Shown here in pieces: positions 22,883 through 32,601 of a stretch of 64,000 nucleotides of DNA (its first letter is position 1; every line of letters begins with the position of its first letter). The notes below the pieces were generated by a model. The model worked only from the letters and a program-made list of their open reading frames with translations. It made no database searches and was not told where the DNA came from. This DNA comes from Edwardsiella hoshinae NBRC 105699 = ATCC 33379. Lineage in GTDB: Bacteria > Pseudomonadota > Gammaproteobacteria > Enterobacterales > Enterobacteriaceae. The DNA is taken from positions 62,001 through 126,000 of the forward strand of contig NZ_BAUC01000004.1 of NCBI RefSeq assembly GCF_000474215.1. Reading direction: 5' to 3'. A program made the translations under genes and the position numbers.

Positions 22883-23881
22883 ATGACTATGCCAACCCCG
22901 CAATGTCCGCATCGGATGCAGGTCCATTCACTGCACCAAGAGACTCCCGACGTCTGGAGCCTGAACCTTATCTGCCCCGACTTTTACCCTTACCGACCGG
23001 GTCAATATGCCCTGGTCAGCATCGGTGCTAGCGCCGAGACGCTGCGCGCCTACACCCTCTCCTCCACACCGGGCCTTAGCCCTTTTATCACCCTCACGGT
23101 ACGGCGCATTGCAGATGGCCTTGGCTCCGGCTGGCTCACCCGCCAGGTGAAACCGGGCGACTACCTGTGGCTCTCGCCGGCGCAAGGTGACTTCACCTGC
23201 CCGCAACCGGGCGCCGACGCCTACCTGATGCTAGCCGCCGGCTGCGGGGTAACACCGATCATCGCCATGACCCGCTGGCTTCTGCTACACCGCCCGACGA
23301 ACGATATTGCGCTGATTTACGCGGTACGCAGCCCACGCGACATCATCTTTGCCGCGGAGTGGCGCCGCCTGGCCGCCGCTTATCCACGCCTACAGCTGAT
23401 TCTACTGGCTGAAAACGACGCCAGTGGAGCAATCTTGCCGGGGCGCCTGAGCCAGGCGGTGCTGGCACAGGTCGCCAACCTGCCCGCACGCACGGTGATG
23501 ATATGCGGCCCGGCGCCCTACATGCGTCAAGCGCAAAATCTGGTAAATGAGTTAGGCGTCGCCGCGCACCAGATCCATCTGGAACGTTTCCAGCCTGAAA
23601 CGGCGAACACGCCCCGCGACGGCACACTGCGCATCCGTTCCTGCTCACACCCCGGCGACTACCGTGCCGCCGTCGGCAGCACCCTGCTCAGCGCCATGGA
23701 GCAAAACCAGCTACCGGTACAGGCTGCCTGTCGCGCCGGCGTCTGCGGTTGCTGTAAGACCCGTATTCTACGCGGCGATTATCGCGTCGGTAGCACCCAG
23801 ACCCTTACCGCCGAGGAGATAGCCCAGGGCTACGTGTTGGCCTGCTGCTGCCAACTTAACGGCGACGTCGAATTGGCCTAA
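22883..23881 (+). CDS. hcr: NADH oxidoreductase Hcr, electron donor to Hcp
   Basis: Flavin/2Fe-2S reductase that passes electrons from NADH to Hcp. The 332-residue product has an FAD-binding ferredoxin-reductase domain (RPGQYALVSI, LRAYTLSSTPG), an NAD domain (AAGCGVTPIIAM, MICGPAPYM) and a C-terminal plant-type ferredoxin domain with ACRAGVCGCCKT and a final Cys in VLACCC. The start at 22883 gives MTMPTPQCPHRMQVH, in register with E. coli; the ORF can be extended 13 codons upstream without family support. A hairpin terminator lies immediately downstream. Confidence 0.96.
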   Translation: MTMPTPQCPHRMQVHSLHQETPDVWSLNLICPDFYPYRPGQYALVSIGASAETLRAYTLSSTPGLSPFITLTVRRIADGLGSGWLTRQVKPGDYLWLSPAQGDFTCPQPGADAYLMLAAGCGVTPIIAMTRWLLLHRPTNDIALIYAVRSPRDIIFAAEWRRLAAAYPRLQLILLAENDASGAILPGRLSQAVLAQVANLPARTVMICGPAPYMRQAQNLVNELGVAAHQIHLERFQPETANTPRDGTLRIRSCSHPGDYRAAVGSTLLSAMEQNQLPVQAACRAGVCGCCKTRILRGDYRVGSTQTLTAEEIAQGYVLACCCQLNGDVELA

Positions 23882-23885
23882 CGGC

Positions 23886-23912
23886 AACGGGCCACGTCAT
23901 GCGTGGCCCGTT
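23886..23912 (+). terminator. Probable terminator of hcp-hcr
   Basis: An 11-bp perfect stem, AACGGGCCACG and CGTGGCCCGTT with a TCATG loop, starts 5 bp after the hcr stop. The following T run is poor (TTCAT), so termination strength is uncertain. Confidence 0.6.
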
Positions 23913-24128
23913 CATGCATACGGATAAGCCTCTCCCGAACCAGCGTCCGTATACGCCGCCGCTTTCGGCCAATGAGGCGCGCGGACGCCAAACCTTTCCA
24001 TGAGGGAAATCGGTCACGGTCTATCGCCGCCCTCAGCGAGCGGGGATAAACGGCATCCCTGAGTTAGCGCTCACGCGATGGACTGCGCGTCCGCCACACC
24101 ACGAGCGCTGACCTTTTCCCCGCCGGTA

Positions 24129-24662
24129 TCAGGCGACAATACGTAGCCAGCGGGCCGAACAATGTGACAATAGCCAACCATCGATCCCATAGGCACGCCC
24201 AGCACCGGTAAGCATACAAATGGCACCGATCAGTAATAACAGGATATTCTGACCAATCGTATCCGCGCCATTCCCCCCTGCGGCGAGCAAATTCATCAGC
24301 GCGGCCAACATCGCCACTAAGCCACCGACGCGCGTGAATAACCCTAGGCATAGGCTTATCCCCGGAACCGCGTAGGCTAAGAAAATGAAAAACGCCCAAA
24401 ACACGGGATGCGTCGCGATATCATGGGTAATGAAGTCCCCGACCCAAGGATACATCGCCTTGGCGGCAAACCCGCCCGCGCCGCCGATACGCTCGACCAG
24501 ACCACTCCCCGATAACCAAGCAAGAGAGGACTTCGCGTCGGTCCCCAAAAACGCCCCATTAATCCAATTCCAAGAACCGGCGATCCTCAGTACACTCAGC
24601 GCCATCAGCGCAGACATGGGATAAAACCCAAGGTTAACGGCAGTACGCTTTACATCGGCCAT
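24129..24662 (-). CDS. DoxD/DoxX-family membrane protein
   Basis: 177-residue inner-membrane protein with about four hydrophobic helices. It resembles the DoxD-type small subunit of thiosulfate:quinone oxidoreductase (FxRIxxSWNWINGAFLG-type N-terminus, GLFTRVGGLVAML, GADTIGQNILLLLIGAIC). Enterobacterial DoxX/DoxD proteins are mostly uncharacterised and no DoxA partner is present, so a thiosulfate role is only a guess. ATG at 24662 is preceded by GGGGGT. It begins 2 bp after the stop of the upstream small membrane protein, so the two form a bicistronic unit. poxB, near this position in E. coli, is absent. Confidence 0.75.
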   Translation of the reverse strand: MADVKRTAVNLGFYPMSALMALSVLRIAGSWNWINGAFLGTDAKSSLAWLSGSGLVERIGGAGGFAAKAMYPWVGDFITHDIATHPVFWAFFIFLAYAVPGISLCLGLFTRVGGLVAMLAALMNLLAAGGNGADTIGQNILLLLIGAICMLTGAGRAYGIDGWLLSHCSARWLRIVA

Positions 24663-24664
24663 AA

Positions 24665-24964
24665 TTACCCCCAAATCACATGATGAATGCCCGGTGCCGT
24701 GACCGATGCGCAGAAAAAGACCGCCGACAGCAAGATTAACGTAATATGCCTTGCCCGATACTCACCGGGCGTACGCTTCACGGTCAGCAATGATAAAACG
24801 AAGCAAAACAATGGCAGCGCGACGCCAAGCCACGAGGCGCTACCGATGGCAAACCACGACAACATGGTCAGAAAAAATAAGAAGTTGATAAAAGGACTAC
24901 TCTGCGTTTTCACCGTGCTGACACACGCCGATTGGGGCGTTGATAATCGTTCATCTTTACACAT
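24665..24964 (-). CDS. Small three-helix membrane protein of unknown function
   Basis: 99 residues. A polar 25-residue N-terminus precedes three hydrophobic segments (about 26-42, 46-61 and 74-90), with a short basic loop (TVKRTPGEYRARH) between the second and third. I do not recognise a family. GGAAAGAAAAGAG upstream of the ATG at 24964 is an acceptable ribosome site. Its stop is separated from the DoxD-type gene by 2 bp, so they are probably translationally coupled, and the protein may be a partner of that membrane protein. Confidence 0.6.
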   Translation of the reverse strand: MCKDERLSTPQSACVSTVKTQSSPFINFLFFLTMLSWFAIGSASWLGVALPLFCFVLSLLTVKRTPGEYRARHITLILLSAVFFCASVTAPGIHHVIWG

Positions 24965-25747
24965 ACTCTTTTCTTTCCTCTCTCACGAGTCAGGCTCGAA
25001 TCTCGTCATGGCATCTCGCACCCCATGACAGAACCGGGCCTAACATCATTATTACGCTCTCCTTGCAGTTACCATTCAGTTTCGCGATAAACTCCAGCCT
25101 ATCGCCCCAGCGTTGTTGCGTTTTATTTAATGGCGGAATTACTTTTATTAAAATAACTGGCACGAATGTATGCCGCATTCCAGTATAGCAACGATGCGCA
25201 GACTGAAATCAGGTTGAAATAAATCCAGCGTAGTATGTCCGATACTGTTATAAATAGCGCCATTAATGGCAGTGGATATATATAAATAATTGTTTTACGT
25301 TATATTTCCGCAAAGTGAAAAATTCCACCATAGCGTTTCTCATAAAGCGGAATACGCGAGGTTAATACGACGCCACCTTTCCCTGCGGCGCTCCCGCAGC
25401 AGCATCGGGCTGTCATCATGCATGATCACACTGGGCCTATCACAACGCTATCGCTACCAACGTGGTAACTAGAACCATTATCTTTGCGCGCCTTTCCTCA
25501 GTCACGGCTCTACACAACGTAACGACCACGCTCGCCAAAAGTGCGGGCGAGAGGTGAAAGCGCTAAGCACATCGATAATATTATCGGCCGTCATTGCCTT
25601 AGCCTCTCGTCCGCGCCCCGTTACAACGGATATCACGCTGCCCAACAACGCAGCGGCGCGTTTGGCCCTACGGCCATACCACCTTGGGCAGCCAATCAGC
25701 TCACGACGACACAAGCAACGGCCGCCACGCATATGAAGCGGCGAGGC
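24965..25747. other. 783-bp region with no recognisable gene
   Basis: Composition changes along this stretch: an AT-rich part (about 25140-25330) with runs such as GGATATATATAAATAATTG, then GC-rich DNA up to hchA. Short ORFs exist on both strands, but none has both a ribosome site and a recognisable product. Part must hold the promoter of the DoxD unit. The rest may be degraded coding DNA; poxB is the gene expected near here from E. coli, but I saw no poxB-like peptide. Confidence 0.5.
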
Positions 25748-26599
25748 TCAGTCGGTGAACTCGCCAAGCAGCGTCTCTGCCGCTAACTTCCCCAAGGCAT
25801 TCGCCGCCAGCGGACTATCGCCCGTTAATACCTTGCGATCCTGATGCACCTGACCGCTGATCGCCTGATTCACCAAGGTCAGTCCTCTCTGCTGTAATTT
25901 TTCACCGAAGAACCAGGTCAATTGTCCCGGCATATAGCCAATCGCCGGAGTCTGCCGATCAAGGGCATCAGGAAACGCACAAATCGCATAGCCCTGTAGC
26001 GGATTATCTCCTGCCGCCAGCGCCAGAAAAGCGGCCGGGCCGTGACAAATCGCGATCAGGTAACGATCATGAGCTAACGCCCAGCGCAGCACGGCGGCCA
26101 CATCGTCACTCGATGGCAGCCCGATCAATGCGCCGTGCCCCCCAGGGATGAAGATCCCGGCATACTCACTATGCGCGCTGAGTTGGCTGACGATGTCATG
26201 CAACTTCCGCGGTCGCAAAAATTGCGGCAGATAATGGTGATAGAAGCCAGTGATCGCCTGATCTTGATCAGGCATTGCCCAGTGTTCGAACTTAACCATT
26301 AACCCGGAGAGGGTCGCGACCTCACAGGAAAAGCCCGCTTGGTGCAGATGATACATCGGTACTAGCGTTTCTAACGGATGATTACCGGTAGAGAAGAGAG
26401 CGCCGCTCGCGGTCGGCAAGTAACGCTCATCGGCGGCGATCACCAGGATCTTCTGGCGGCCACGATAAGGGCGCGTATACTCCGCGCCGCTCAAATCGGA
26501 TTGGCGACGGGTAAACTGCTCTAACGCATAGGGTGAAGGGAAAAAGGCATTGTGCTCCGCATGATCGGGGGTCGGTAACTGGCTCGCTGCGATGGTCAT
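25748..26599 (-). CDS. hchA: Protein/glyoxal deglycase and chaperone HchA (Hsp31, glyoxalase III)
   Basis: DJ-1/PfpI-superfamily enzyme converting methylglyoxal to lactate, repairing glycated molecules and acting as a holding chaperone. The product has 283 residues, the same as E. coli. Catalytic Cys185-His186 are in AICHGPAAF, with the nearby glutamate at Glu77 (GNHPLETLV). Also typical are PYRGRQKILVIAADERYLP and IFIPGGHGALIGLP. Tandem ATGs occur at 26602 and 26599; GGAGG abuts the first, so the second is the better spaced. In E. coli hchA lies elsewhere, so this location is lineage-specific. Confidence 0.94.
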   Translation of the reverse strand: MTIAASQLPTPDHAEHNAFFPSPYALEQFTRRQSDLSGAEYTRPYRGRQKILVIAADERYLPTASGALFSTGNHPLETLVPMYHLHQAGFSCEVATLSGLMVKFEHWAMPDQDQAITGFYHHYLPQFLRPRKLHDIVSQLSAHSEYAGIFIPGGHGALIGLPSSDDVAAVLRWALAHDRYLIAICHGPAAFLALAAGDNPLQGYAICAFPDALDRQTPAIGYMPGQLTWFFGEKLQQRGLTLVNQAISGQVHQDRKVLTGDSPLAANALGKLAAETLLGEFTD

Positions 26600-26990
26600 C
26601 ATTCCTCCAAACTCGGGTTGTGTTCAGGATGCTATACACGACGAACTCCCTCACAGACCTTTAGCATAGCCTAGCGCCGTCCCGGCATCGCGTTACCCGA
26701 TGTGATGTTTAATGACCCCGGTTAGCGACATCCGCCTCCGCACGGCACAGCCGGCGCCGCATACGGTGAGAGCCTTAACGCATCGACACACGGTGAAAGC
26801 AGAAAATCAGGGGAGCAGGCCGATGCCATCGACGGGAGAGGTCTACGCAGTGCGGTTAACCTGAACGCACACGGATCTGTGCCCCCACGCAATCGATCGC
26901 GTCGTCCTCTTGCTTTTCCTTTGGCAGCCCATCGGTCGGCATGATACAACAGAGTTTTCTCAATGGATTTAGCCGACCAAGGAGTGCCCG
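26600..26990. other. hchA-ltaE divergent intergenic region
   Basis: About 390 bp containing the divergent promoters. The AAGGAG ribosome site of ltaE lies at its right end. I see no conserved gene, tRNA or confident operator. Confidence 0.45.
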
Positions 26991-28043
26991 ATGCTCGATC
27001 TACGTAGCGATACCGTAACCCGTCCCAGCGAAGCCATGCGCTTGGCCATGTCACGCGCCGACGTCGGCGATGACGTCTATGGCGACGATCCCAGCGTCAA
27101 CCGTCTGGAGCAAGAAGCAGCCGAATTAAGCGGCAAGCAAGCGGCGCTGTTTCTGCCCAGCGGCACCCAGGCCAACCTGGTGGCACTGCTGACCCATTGC
27201 CAGCGCGGCGACGAGTATATCGTCGGGCAGAAGGCTCATAACTACATGTATGAGGCGGGCGGCGCGGCGGTGCTCGGCAGCATTCAACCGCAACCTATCG
27301 ATGCCGCCGAGGATGGCACCCTCCCCTTGCCGCAGGTGGCGAGCGTGATCAAACCCGACGACATCCACTTCGCCCGCACCCGACTGCTCAGCCTAGAGAA
27401 TACTCATAACGGCAAGGTGTTACCGCTGACCTATCTGGCGCAAGCCTGGGCATTCAGCCGCGAGAAGCGACTGGCGCTACACATCGACGGAGCCCGTATC
27501 ATGAATGCGGCGGTGGCGCTGGCGGTACCGCTCACTACCCTGACGCAGTACTGCGACACCCTGACCCTCTGCCTGTCCAAGGGACTCGGAGCACCGGTCG
27601 GCTCACTGTTGTGCGCCGATGCGGACTTCATTCGCCAAGCGCGCCGCTGGCGTAAAATGACCGGTGGTGCCATGCGTCAGGCGGGGATCCTGGCCGCAGC
27701 GGGACGCTACGCCTTGCAGCACAACGTCGAACGCCTACGCGATGACCACGCCAACGCCGCATGGCTGGCCCAGGCCGTGCAAGAGCTAGGGTTGGAACTC
27801 CTGCCGCCCGGCGCCCAGACTAACATGCTGTTCGTGCGTATGTCCGCCGATGAAGCCGCCGCGCTGGGCCCCTGGATGCAGCGCCACGGTATCCTGATCA
27901 GCGCGGGCGCTATCACCCGCCTGGTCACCCACCTCGATGTCAGTCGGGCCGATCTGGAGCGGTTGGTCGCCCTGTGGCGTACTTTCCGCCAGGAGTATCG
28001 TCCAGCGAGCGGTTCGGCGCCGGCTCCCACGCCCTACGGCTAA
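26991..28043 (+). CDS. ltaE: Low-specificity L-threonine aldolase
   Basis: PLP enzyme cleaving L-threonine or allo-threonine to glycine and acetaldehyde. The 350-residue product starts MLDLRSDTVTRPSEAMR. The PLP lysine is Lys197 in CLSKGLGAPVG, and LHIDGARIMNAA carries the cofactor-contacting Asp. It is longer than E. coli LtaE (333) by a Pro/Ala-rich tail (EYRPASGSAPAPTPYG). CAAGGAG upstream supports the start. ybjT follows 21 bp later, so ltaE-ybjT are probably co-transcribed as in E. coli. Confidence 0.95.
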   Translation: MLDLRSDTVTRPSEAMRLAMSRADVGDDVYGDDPSVNRLEQEAAELSGKQAALFLPSGTQANLVALLTHCQRGDEYIVGQKAHNYMYEAGGAAVLGSIQPQPIDAAEDGTLPLPQVASVIKPDDIHFARTRLLSLENTHNGKVLPLTYLAQAWAFSREKRLALHIDGARIMNAAVALAVPLTTLTQYCDTLTLCLSKGLGAPVGSLLCADADFIRQARRWRKMTGGAMRQAGILAAAGRYALQHNVERLRDDHANAAWLAQAVQELGLELLPPGAQTNMLFVRMSADEAAALGPWMQRHGILISAGAITRLVTHLDVSRADLERLVALWRTFRQEYRPASGSAPAPTPYG

Positions 28044-28064
28044 CTCATCGCCAGAGAGGTATAC

Positions 28065-29591
28065 ATGCGCAGATTGCGTATCCTAGTATTAGGCGCCAGC
28101 GGTTATATCGGCCAACATCTGATCCCTCAACTGTGCGCCCAGGGGCATCATGTTCGTGCCGCGGCACGCCGTATTCGCTGGCTGCAAGCGCGTAACTGGC
28201 CCGGCGTCGAGTGTCAGTATGTCGATCTCTATCAACCACAGACCCTGGCAGCAGCGTTGGATGGCATCGATCTGGTCTACTACCTGGTGCACGCCATGGG
28301 TGACGGCGACGATTTCGTGCGCGCCGAACTCCAAGCGGCACAAAACTTCAGCCGGGCACTGAGTATCTCACGCGTCCAGCAGGTGATCTTCCTCGGCGCA
28401 CTGCAACCTCCCAGCGATCCCTCGCGTCACCTGGCCGCACGGCGCGAGACCGGCGATATCCTGCGAACTAGCGGGGTACCGGTCACCGAAGTGCGCTCCG
28501 GGATCATTATCGGCCCCGGGTCGGCAGCTTTCGAAGTGATGCGCGACATGGTCTATAACCTGGCGATCCTGACGCCGCCACTCTGGGTGCGCTCCAAAAG
28601 TTCTCCCATCGCGCTGGAGAATCTATTGACCTACCTGTGCGCACTGGCGGATCGGCCGGATAACGACAACCGGGTGTTCGAAGTCGCCGGCCCCGAATAC
28701 ATCAGCTACCAGACCATGTTCGAACGCTTTATCCGCGTCAGCGGTAAGCGGCGCTGGGTGATCCCGTTACCGATCCCCACCCGACTGATCTCGGTCTACT
28801 TCCTGCATCTGATCACCTCGGTGCCGACCAGCATCGCCCGCGCCCTGATCGAAGGACTTAAGCACGATCTCCCGGCCGATGATCGGGCGATCGCTCAGTT
28901 GATCCCCCAAACGTTGATCGGGTTCGATCAGGCGCTGACAGATACCCTGGCACACGAACAACAGGTGATCGACTCCGCCGACTGGGGCTACGACGCCCAA
29001 GCGTTAGCTCGCTGGCGGCCAGGCTATGGCTTCTACCCGAAGCAGGCAGGCTGCCGTATCACCACCCGCGCGTCGCGCCGGGCGCTATGGCATGTGGTGC
29101 AGCAGATCGGCGGCGATCAGGGCTACTTCTTTGCCAACCTGTTGTGGCAGATCCGCGCCCGGCTGGATGATCTCAGCGGTAACCACGTGACCTATGGCCG
29201 CCCGACACGTTCCTGCTTGCAACTTGGCGATCAGATCGACGGCTGGAAGGTGATCACCCTCAATGCAGAGCGTCAACTGACGCTGTTGTTCGGTATGAAG
29301 GCCCCGGGCTTAGGTCGCCTAACCTTTACCCTCACCGAACACAACGGCTTGCGCTCGCTGGATGTGCGCGCCTGGTGGCATCCCGCCGGCTTCGCCGGAC
29401 TGCTGTATTGGTTTGCGATGATGCCGGCCCACCTGTTTATCTTCCGCGGCATGGCACAACGCATCGCCGATCTGGCCGAGGCCTGGGACGATGCCCAACC
29501 GGCGCCGAACAATGACGCCAACGCCGCGCCCCCCACGGTTAACGGCACGCCCCGCACGCCAGACGCCGCCCCCACCGAGCGTAGCGACTAA
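28065..29591 (+). CDS. ybjT: NAD(P)-binding SDR-type protein with DUF2867 domain (YbjT)
   Basis: 508-residue protein of unknown enzymatic role. The N-terminal atypical SDR fold has the dinucleotide motif [11 protein letters not shown] and spans about 1-250. The C-terminal DUF2867 domain (about 315-475) includes [24 protein letters not shown], with a likely membrane-associating helix. The last ~30 residues are a low-complexity Pro/Ala/Asn-rich tail not expected from E. coli YbjT (476 residues). It lies between ltaE and ybjS, the E. coli order. Confidence 0.88.
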   Translation: MRRLRILVLGASGYIGQHLIPQLCAQGHHVRAAARRIRWLQARNWPGVECQYVDLYQPQTLAAALDGIDLVYYLVHAMGDGDDFVRAELQAAQNFSRALSISRVQQVIFLGALQPPSDPSRHLAARRETGDILRTSGVPVTEVRSGIIIGPGSAAFEVMRDMVYNLAILTPPLWVRSKSSPIALENLLTYLCALADRPDNDNRVFEVAGPEYISYQTMFERFIRVSGKRRWVIPLPIPTRLISVYFLHLITSVPTSIARALIEGLKHDLPADDRAIAQLIPQTLIGFDQALTDTLAHEQQVIDSADWGYDAQALARWRPGYGFYPKQAGCRITTRASRRALWHVVQQIGGDQGYFFANLLWQIRARLDDLSGNHVTYGRPTRSCLQLGDQIDGWKVITLNAERQLTLLFGMKAPGLGRLTFTLTEHNGLRSLDVRAWWHPAGFAGLLYWFAMMPAHLFIFRGMAQRIADLAEAWDDAQPAPNNDANAAPPTVNGTPRTPDAAPTERSD

Positions 29592-29597
29592 CCGCGT

Positions 29598-29628
29598 GCT
29601 AGCGGGGAAGCTCGGCCTCCCCGCTAGC
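29598..29628. terminator. Strong hairpin after ybjT
   Basis: An 11-bp perfect stem, GCTAGCGGGGA and TCCCCGCTAGC, with a 9-nt loop, begins 7 bp after the ybjT stop. There is no T run, so it is either a weak terminator or an mRNA-stabilising hairpin. The rest of the 318-bp gap to ybjS shows no gene. Confidence 0.45.
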
Positions 29629-29909
29629 CCCGTCTCAGACAACAGCCCGTCCCCACCCGACAGATCGCCGCGGTACGCCTCATCCCTCCTACCGTCTCCC
29701 CCTAGCACGACGGCGAGGCCCCGCTCCGTGTTCGACACAGACGACAACAAATCTGCTGAGTAATCCGATTGCATGTCGGGCCGATTCACGGAAAAATGGC
29801 ACCCTTATTGTGCAGTCGGAGCCGAATCGTGTTCCCGGCAGACAGAACGGCCGCTAACCGGCCGCAACGAATGGCCTGCTCAAGACAGGCTCACGGTGGA
29901 TAGGCAAGT

Positions 29910-30920
29910 ATGAAAGTTTTGGTGACCGGGGCAACCAGCGGTCTCGGGCGTAATGCCGTAGAGTATTTACGCCAACGGGGGATCAGCGTGCGCGCTGCGG
30001 GGGACAACCTGGCGATGGGGCAGGTGCTACAAAAGATGGGGGCGGAGTTCATTCACGCCGATCTCGGCAACTTAGTATCGGCGCAGGCTAAAGCGATGCT
30101 GAGCGATGTCGACACCCTGTGGCACTGTTCCGGCTTCACCTCACCCTGGGGATCTCAAGAGCTCTTCGAAACCGCGAACGTGCGTGCCACTCGCCGCCTG
30201 GGCGAATGGGCGGCTGCCTATGGCGTCAGCCAGTTCATTCATATCTCCTCACCTGCCGTCTACTTCGATTATCGTCATCATCACGATATCAAAGAAGAGT
30301 TTACCCCGGCGCGTTACGCTAACTACTATGCACGCAGCAAGGCTGCCGGCGAAGAGGTGATCCGCGCCTTGGCGCTGGCCAACCCACAGACCCATTTCAC
30401 CATCCTGCGGCCGCAGGGGTTGTTCGGCCCGCACGACAAGGTGTTACTGCCCCGTTTACTGAGCACCATGAAACAGCACGGCTACCTGCTGTTGCCGCGC
30501 GGCGGCGTGGCGCTACTGGATATGACCTACGAAGAAAACGCGGTGCATGCCATGTGGCTGGCGACCCAGCACCCGGATACCCCCTCGGGACGCGCCTATA
30601 ACATCACCAATCACCAGCCGCGTCCGCTCCATCTGATGCTGCAACAACTGATCGACGAACTGGGCGTCACCTGCCGATTACGCGCCATCCCCTATCCGAT
30701 ATTGGATATCGTGGCGCGTACCATGGAAAAATTAAGTACGCGTAGCGCCAAGGAGCCGACCCTGACCCATTACGGTGCGGCCAAGCTCAACTTCGATATG
30801 ACGTTGGATACCGGGCGGGCGCAGAACGAACTGGGCTACCAACCCATCGTCTCGCTGGAAGAGGGCATTGTGCGTACCGCGCGCTGGTTGCATGTGCATG
30901 GGCGCCTACGCCACCTCTGA
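29910..30920 (+). CDS. ybjS: NAD(P)-dependent sugar-epimerase-like protein YbjS
   Basis: Extended short-chain dehydrogenase/epimerase of 336 residues, substrate unknown. N-terminal Rossmann motif [12 protein letters not shown]; catalytic YxxxK in [10 protein letters not shown] near residue 150; [11 protein letters not shown] supplies the upstream Ser. Its C-terminus ([15 protein letters not shown]) lies inside the left copy of an 83-85-bp tandem duplication that continues into the amiD 3' end. Convergent with amiD. Confidence 0.9.
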   Translation: MKVLVTGATSGLGRNAVEYLRQRGISVRAAGDNLAMGQVLQKMGAEFIHADLGNLVSAQAKAMLSDVDTLWHCSGFTSPWGSQELFETANVRATRRLGEWAAAYGVSQFIHISSPAVYFDYRHHHDIKEEFTPARYANYYARSKAAGEEVIRALALANPQTHFTILRPQGLFGPHDKVLLPRLLSTMKQHGYLLLPRGGVALLDMTYEENAVHAMWLATQHPDTPSGRAYNITNHQPRPLHLMLQQLIDELGVTCRLRAIPYPILDIVARTMEKLSTRSAKEPTLTHYGAAKLNFDMTLDTGRAQNELGYQPIVSLEEGIVRTARWLHVHGRLRHL

Positions 30921-31037
30921 ATACCGTCAGGCAGCTGTGGGCCTGGGCCGTAGTGCGTAGCGCGCGCCGGTTGCATGAACACGGGCGCCTACGTTACCTC
31001 TCAACTACCGGTCAGGCGATTGCGGGCCTGGGCCGTA
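30870..31037. repeat. Imperfect 83/85-bp tandem duplication across the ybjS-amiD junction
   Basis: Copy 1 (30870-30952) encodes the last ~16 codons of ybjS plus the following spacer. Copy 2 (30953-31037) repeats it, including GGGCGCCTACG, ACCTCT, GTCAGG and GGGCCTGGGCCGTA at the same spacing apart from two inserted bases. Copy 2 has lost the ybjS reading frame function and now supplies the amiD stop and last ~11 codons. The copies differ at a moderate number of positions, so the duplication is not recent. Confidence 0.9.
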
Positions 31038-31850
31038 CTTCTCTAATAGCGCATCGACGATGGCGCACGTCTCCGCATCGGGTTCACCGCCAAAATTCGT
31101 GGGACGATAGTGCATCTGGAAGGCGGCGATGACGCGCCGCGAGGCGGCGTCATTAATGCCGGTCGGTATGATTTGGTAGCCCCAAAGAGCCAAGCGCCGT
31201 TGCAGGTAGGCCACGTCGGGAGCTGCCAGTTGATAGCGCTGACGGTAGGCGCGTACGCGCGCGGCATCCGGCCAGGCACCAACGCCTTGCTCCGCCAACA
31301 GCGCCCACGGAAACAACGGCCCCGGATCGACCTTTCGCTGGGGCGCAATATCCCCATGTCCCACCACATCGGCTGGCGCAATGTGATAACGTCGCACGAT
31401 ATCGCGGCTGAGCACGCGCAGCGCCGCGATCTGCTGCGCACTGAAGGGATACCAGACAATACCGTTAGCCGTACGCCGATAGCCGGGATTCTCGATTTCG
31501 ATACCGATCGAATTGTCGTTGAGCCGGGTCTGGCCGCGCCAGTAACTGACGCCGGCATGCCAGGCGCTGCGCGATTCTGGCACCAATTGCCACACCACCG
31601 GTTTACCTTGACTTTGCGGCGGCAATGCCGGCACCAGATAATGCGCGCTAACCTGTTCGTCCGTCAGCACCTTAAGGGAAGAGGAAAAGTCCTCCGCCGT
31701 ATAATGCATCACCAGGTAACGCACCCGAGGCTCAGCACGCAACGCCCGCTGGCTATCGTCTACCAGGTAGTCACCACGATCGCCGAGCGGCGGATGGGGT
31801 TGACACCCGACCAACACGCCACACATCAGTAGCCATAGCCCCTGCTTCAT
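31005..31850 (-). CDS. amiD: N-acetylmuramoyl-L-alanine amidase AmiD (outer-membrane lipoprotein)
   Basis: Zinc amidase cleaving anhydro-muropeptides in peptidoglycan recycling. The 281-residue product has a lipoprotein signal ending LVGC (Cys16). The amidase_2 domain spans about 40-190 with zinc ligands in LVMHYTAEDF and DVVGHGDIAPQRKVDPG, and ENPGY near the catalytic Glu. A C-terminal peptidoglycan-binding domain spans about 205-270 (VAYLQRRLALWGYQI). The last residues (GPGPQSPDR) come from the duplicated DNA and probably differ from the ancestral end. Confidence 0.93.
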   Translation of the reverse strand: MKQGLWLLMCGVLVGCQPHPPLGDRGDYLVDDSQRALRAEPRVRYLVMHYTAEDFSSSLKVLTDEQVSAHYLVPALPPQSQGKPVVWQLVPESRSAWHAGVSYWRGQTRLNDNSIGIEIENPGYRRTANGIVWYPFSAQQIAALRVLSRDIVRRYHIAPADVVGHGDIAPQRKVDPGPLFPWALLAEQGVGAWPDAARVRAYRQRYQLAAPDVAYLQRRLALWGYQIIPTGINDAASRRVIAAFQMHYRPTNFGGEPDAETCAIVDALLEKYGPGPQSPDR

Positions 31851-31929
31851 CGTTCGCTCTCCGCCTATGCTGCACGCACCATTAGCCTAACGGCACGCAG
31901 ATCCCCCGAGGGGAAACGCGCGAGCGATC

Positions 31930-32601
31930 TTACTCGTGTTCCAACGTGACGTCAGCGTGCTTATCCAGATGCATATCCGCCCACTTGACCGCCTGGGTGC
32001 GGTTTTTCACGGCAATCTTTTTAAAAATATTATAAATATGAGTCCTGACCGTGTTCTCGCTAATGTACAGCATATGCGAAATATCCTGATTACTGGCTCC
32101 TTGTTGCATCGCTTTTATCACCTCAAGCTCACGCAAAGTCAGGGGTAGCGGAGGACGCCTGGGGCGCAGCGTTCTTTTATCCGTCGATACGCTCGCCGGC
32201 GACTGCGCGAAGAGTAAGGCGCGCAACCGATGCAACAAGATCCGCAGGTGCATCTGTGCCGGAAATGCAGCAACAATATTCGCATGACGCTGCCACATCA
32301 AGGCGCGATCCTGGCGCTGAACATTGATCAAAATAATTTGTGAGACACGCGGCCGATGAAGTATTAGCTGCGACCAAAAGTCACGCTGCGCCTGTTCACC
32401 CTCCAGCAGCGCGGCATCAAATATCACCAAAGGCGAGGCATCCAATAAGTCGGTTATGTTTTTGGTACTATCACAGAGACAAATCGACACGCCAAGATAA
32501 TTATTAAGCACATCCGCTAACAGCATCGACTGTAACGTGCGCGAAGTAATTAGCGAGAGCACTTTCTTTCCCTTAAATACGTCATGGCTAATCGCCATCA
32601 T
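31930..32601 (-). CDS. LuxR/CsgD-type transcriptional regulator, divergent to the fimbrial cluster
   Basis: 223 residues. The N-terminal ~140 residues resemble a receiver-like fold without an obvious phosphorylation pocket. The C-terminal HTH of the LuxR/GerE type has LTLRELEVIKAMQQGASNQD and a recognition helix in SENTVRTHIYNIFKKI (about residues 155-215). This layout is similar to CsgD. AGAGG five bases upstream supports the ATG at 32601. It is transcribed away from the fimbrial operon 544 bp to the right and is its most likely regulator; that link is inference from position. Confidence 0.8.
   Translation of the reverse strand: MMAISHDVFKGKKVLSLITSRTLQSMLLADVLNNYLGVSICLCDSTKNITDLLDASPLVIFDAALLEGEQAQRDFWSQLILHRPRVSQIILINVQRQDRALMWQRHANIVAAFPAQMHLRILLHRLRALLFAQSPASVSTDKRTLRPRRPPLPLTLRELEVIKAMQQGASNQDISHMLYISENTVRTHIYNIFKKIAVKNRTQAVKWADMHLDKHADVTLEHE

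Noticed and set aside
24064..24399. Minus-strand ORF overlapping the DoxD-type gene
   Set aside because: Arg/Trp-rich shadow frame; the DoxD frame has the hydrophobic pattern, ribosome site and coupling.
25502..25786. Overlapping small ORFs left of hchA
   Set aside because: Neither strand gives a recognisable product or a ribosome-binding site; listed as non-coding.
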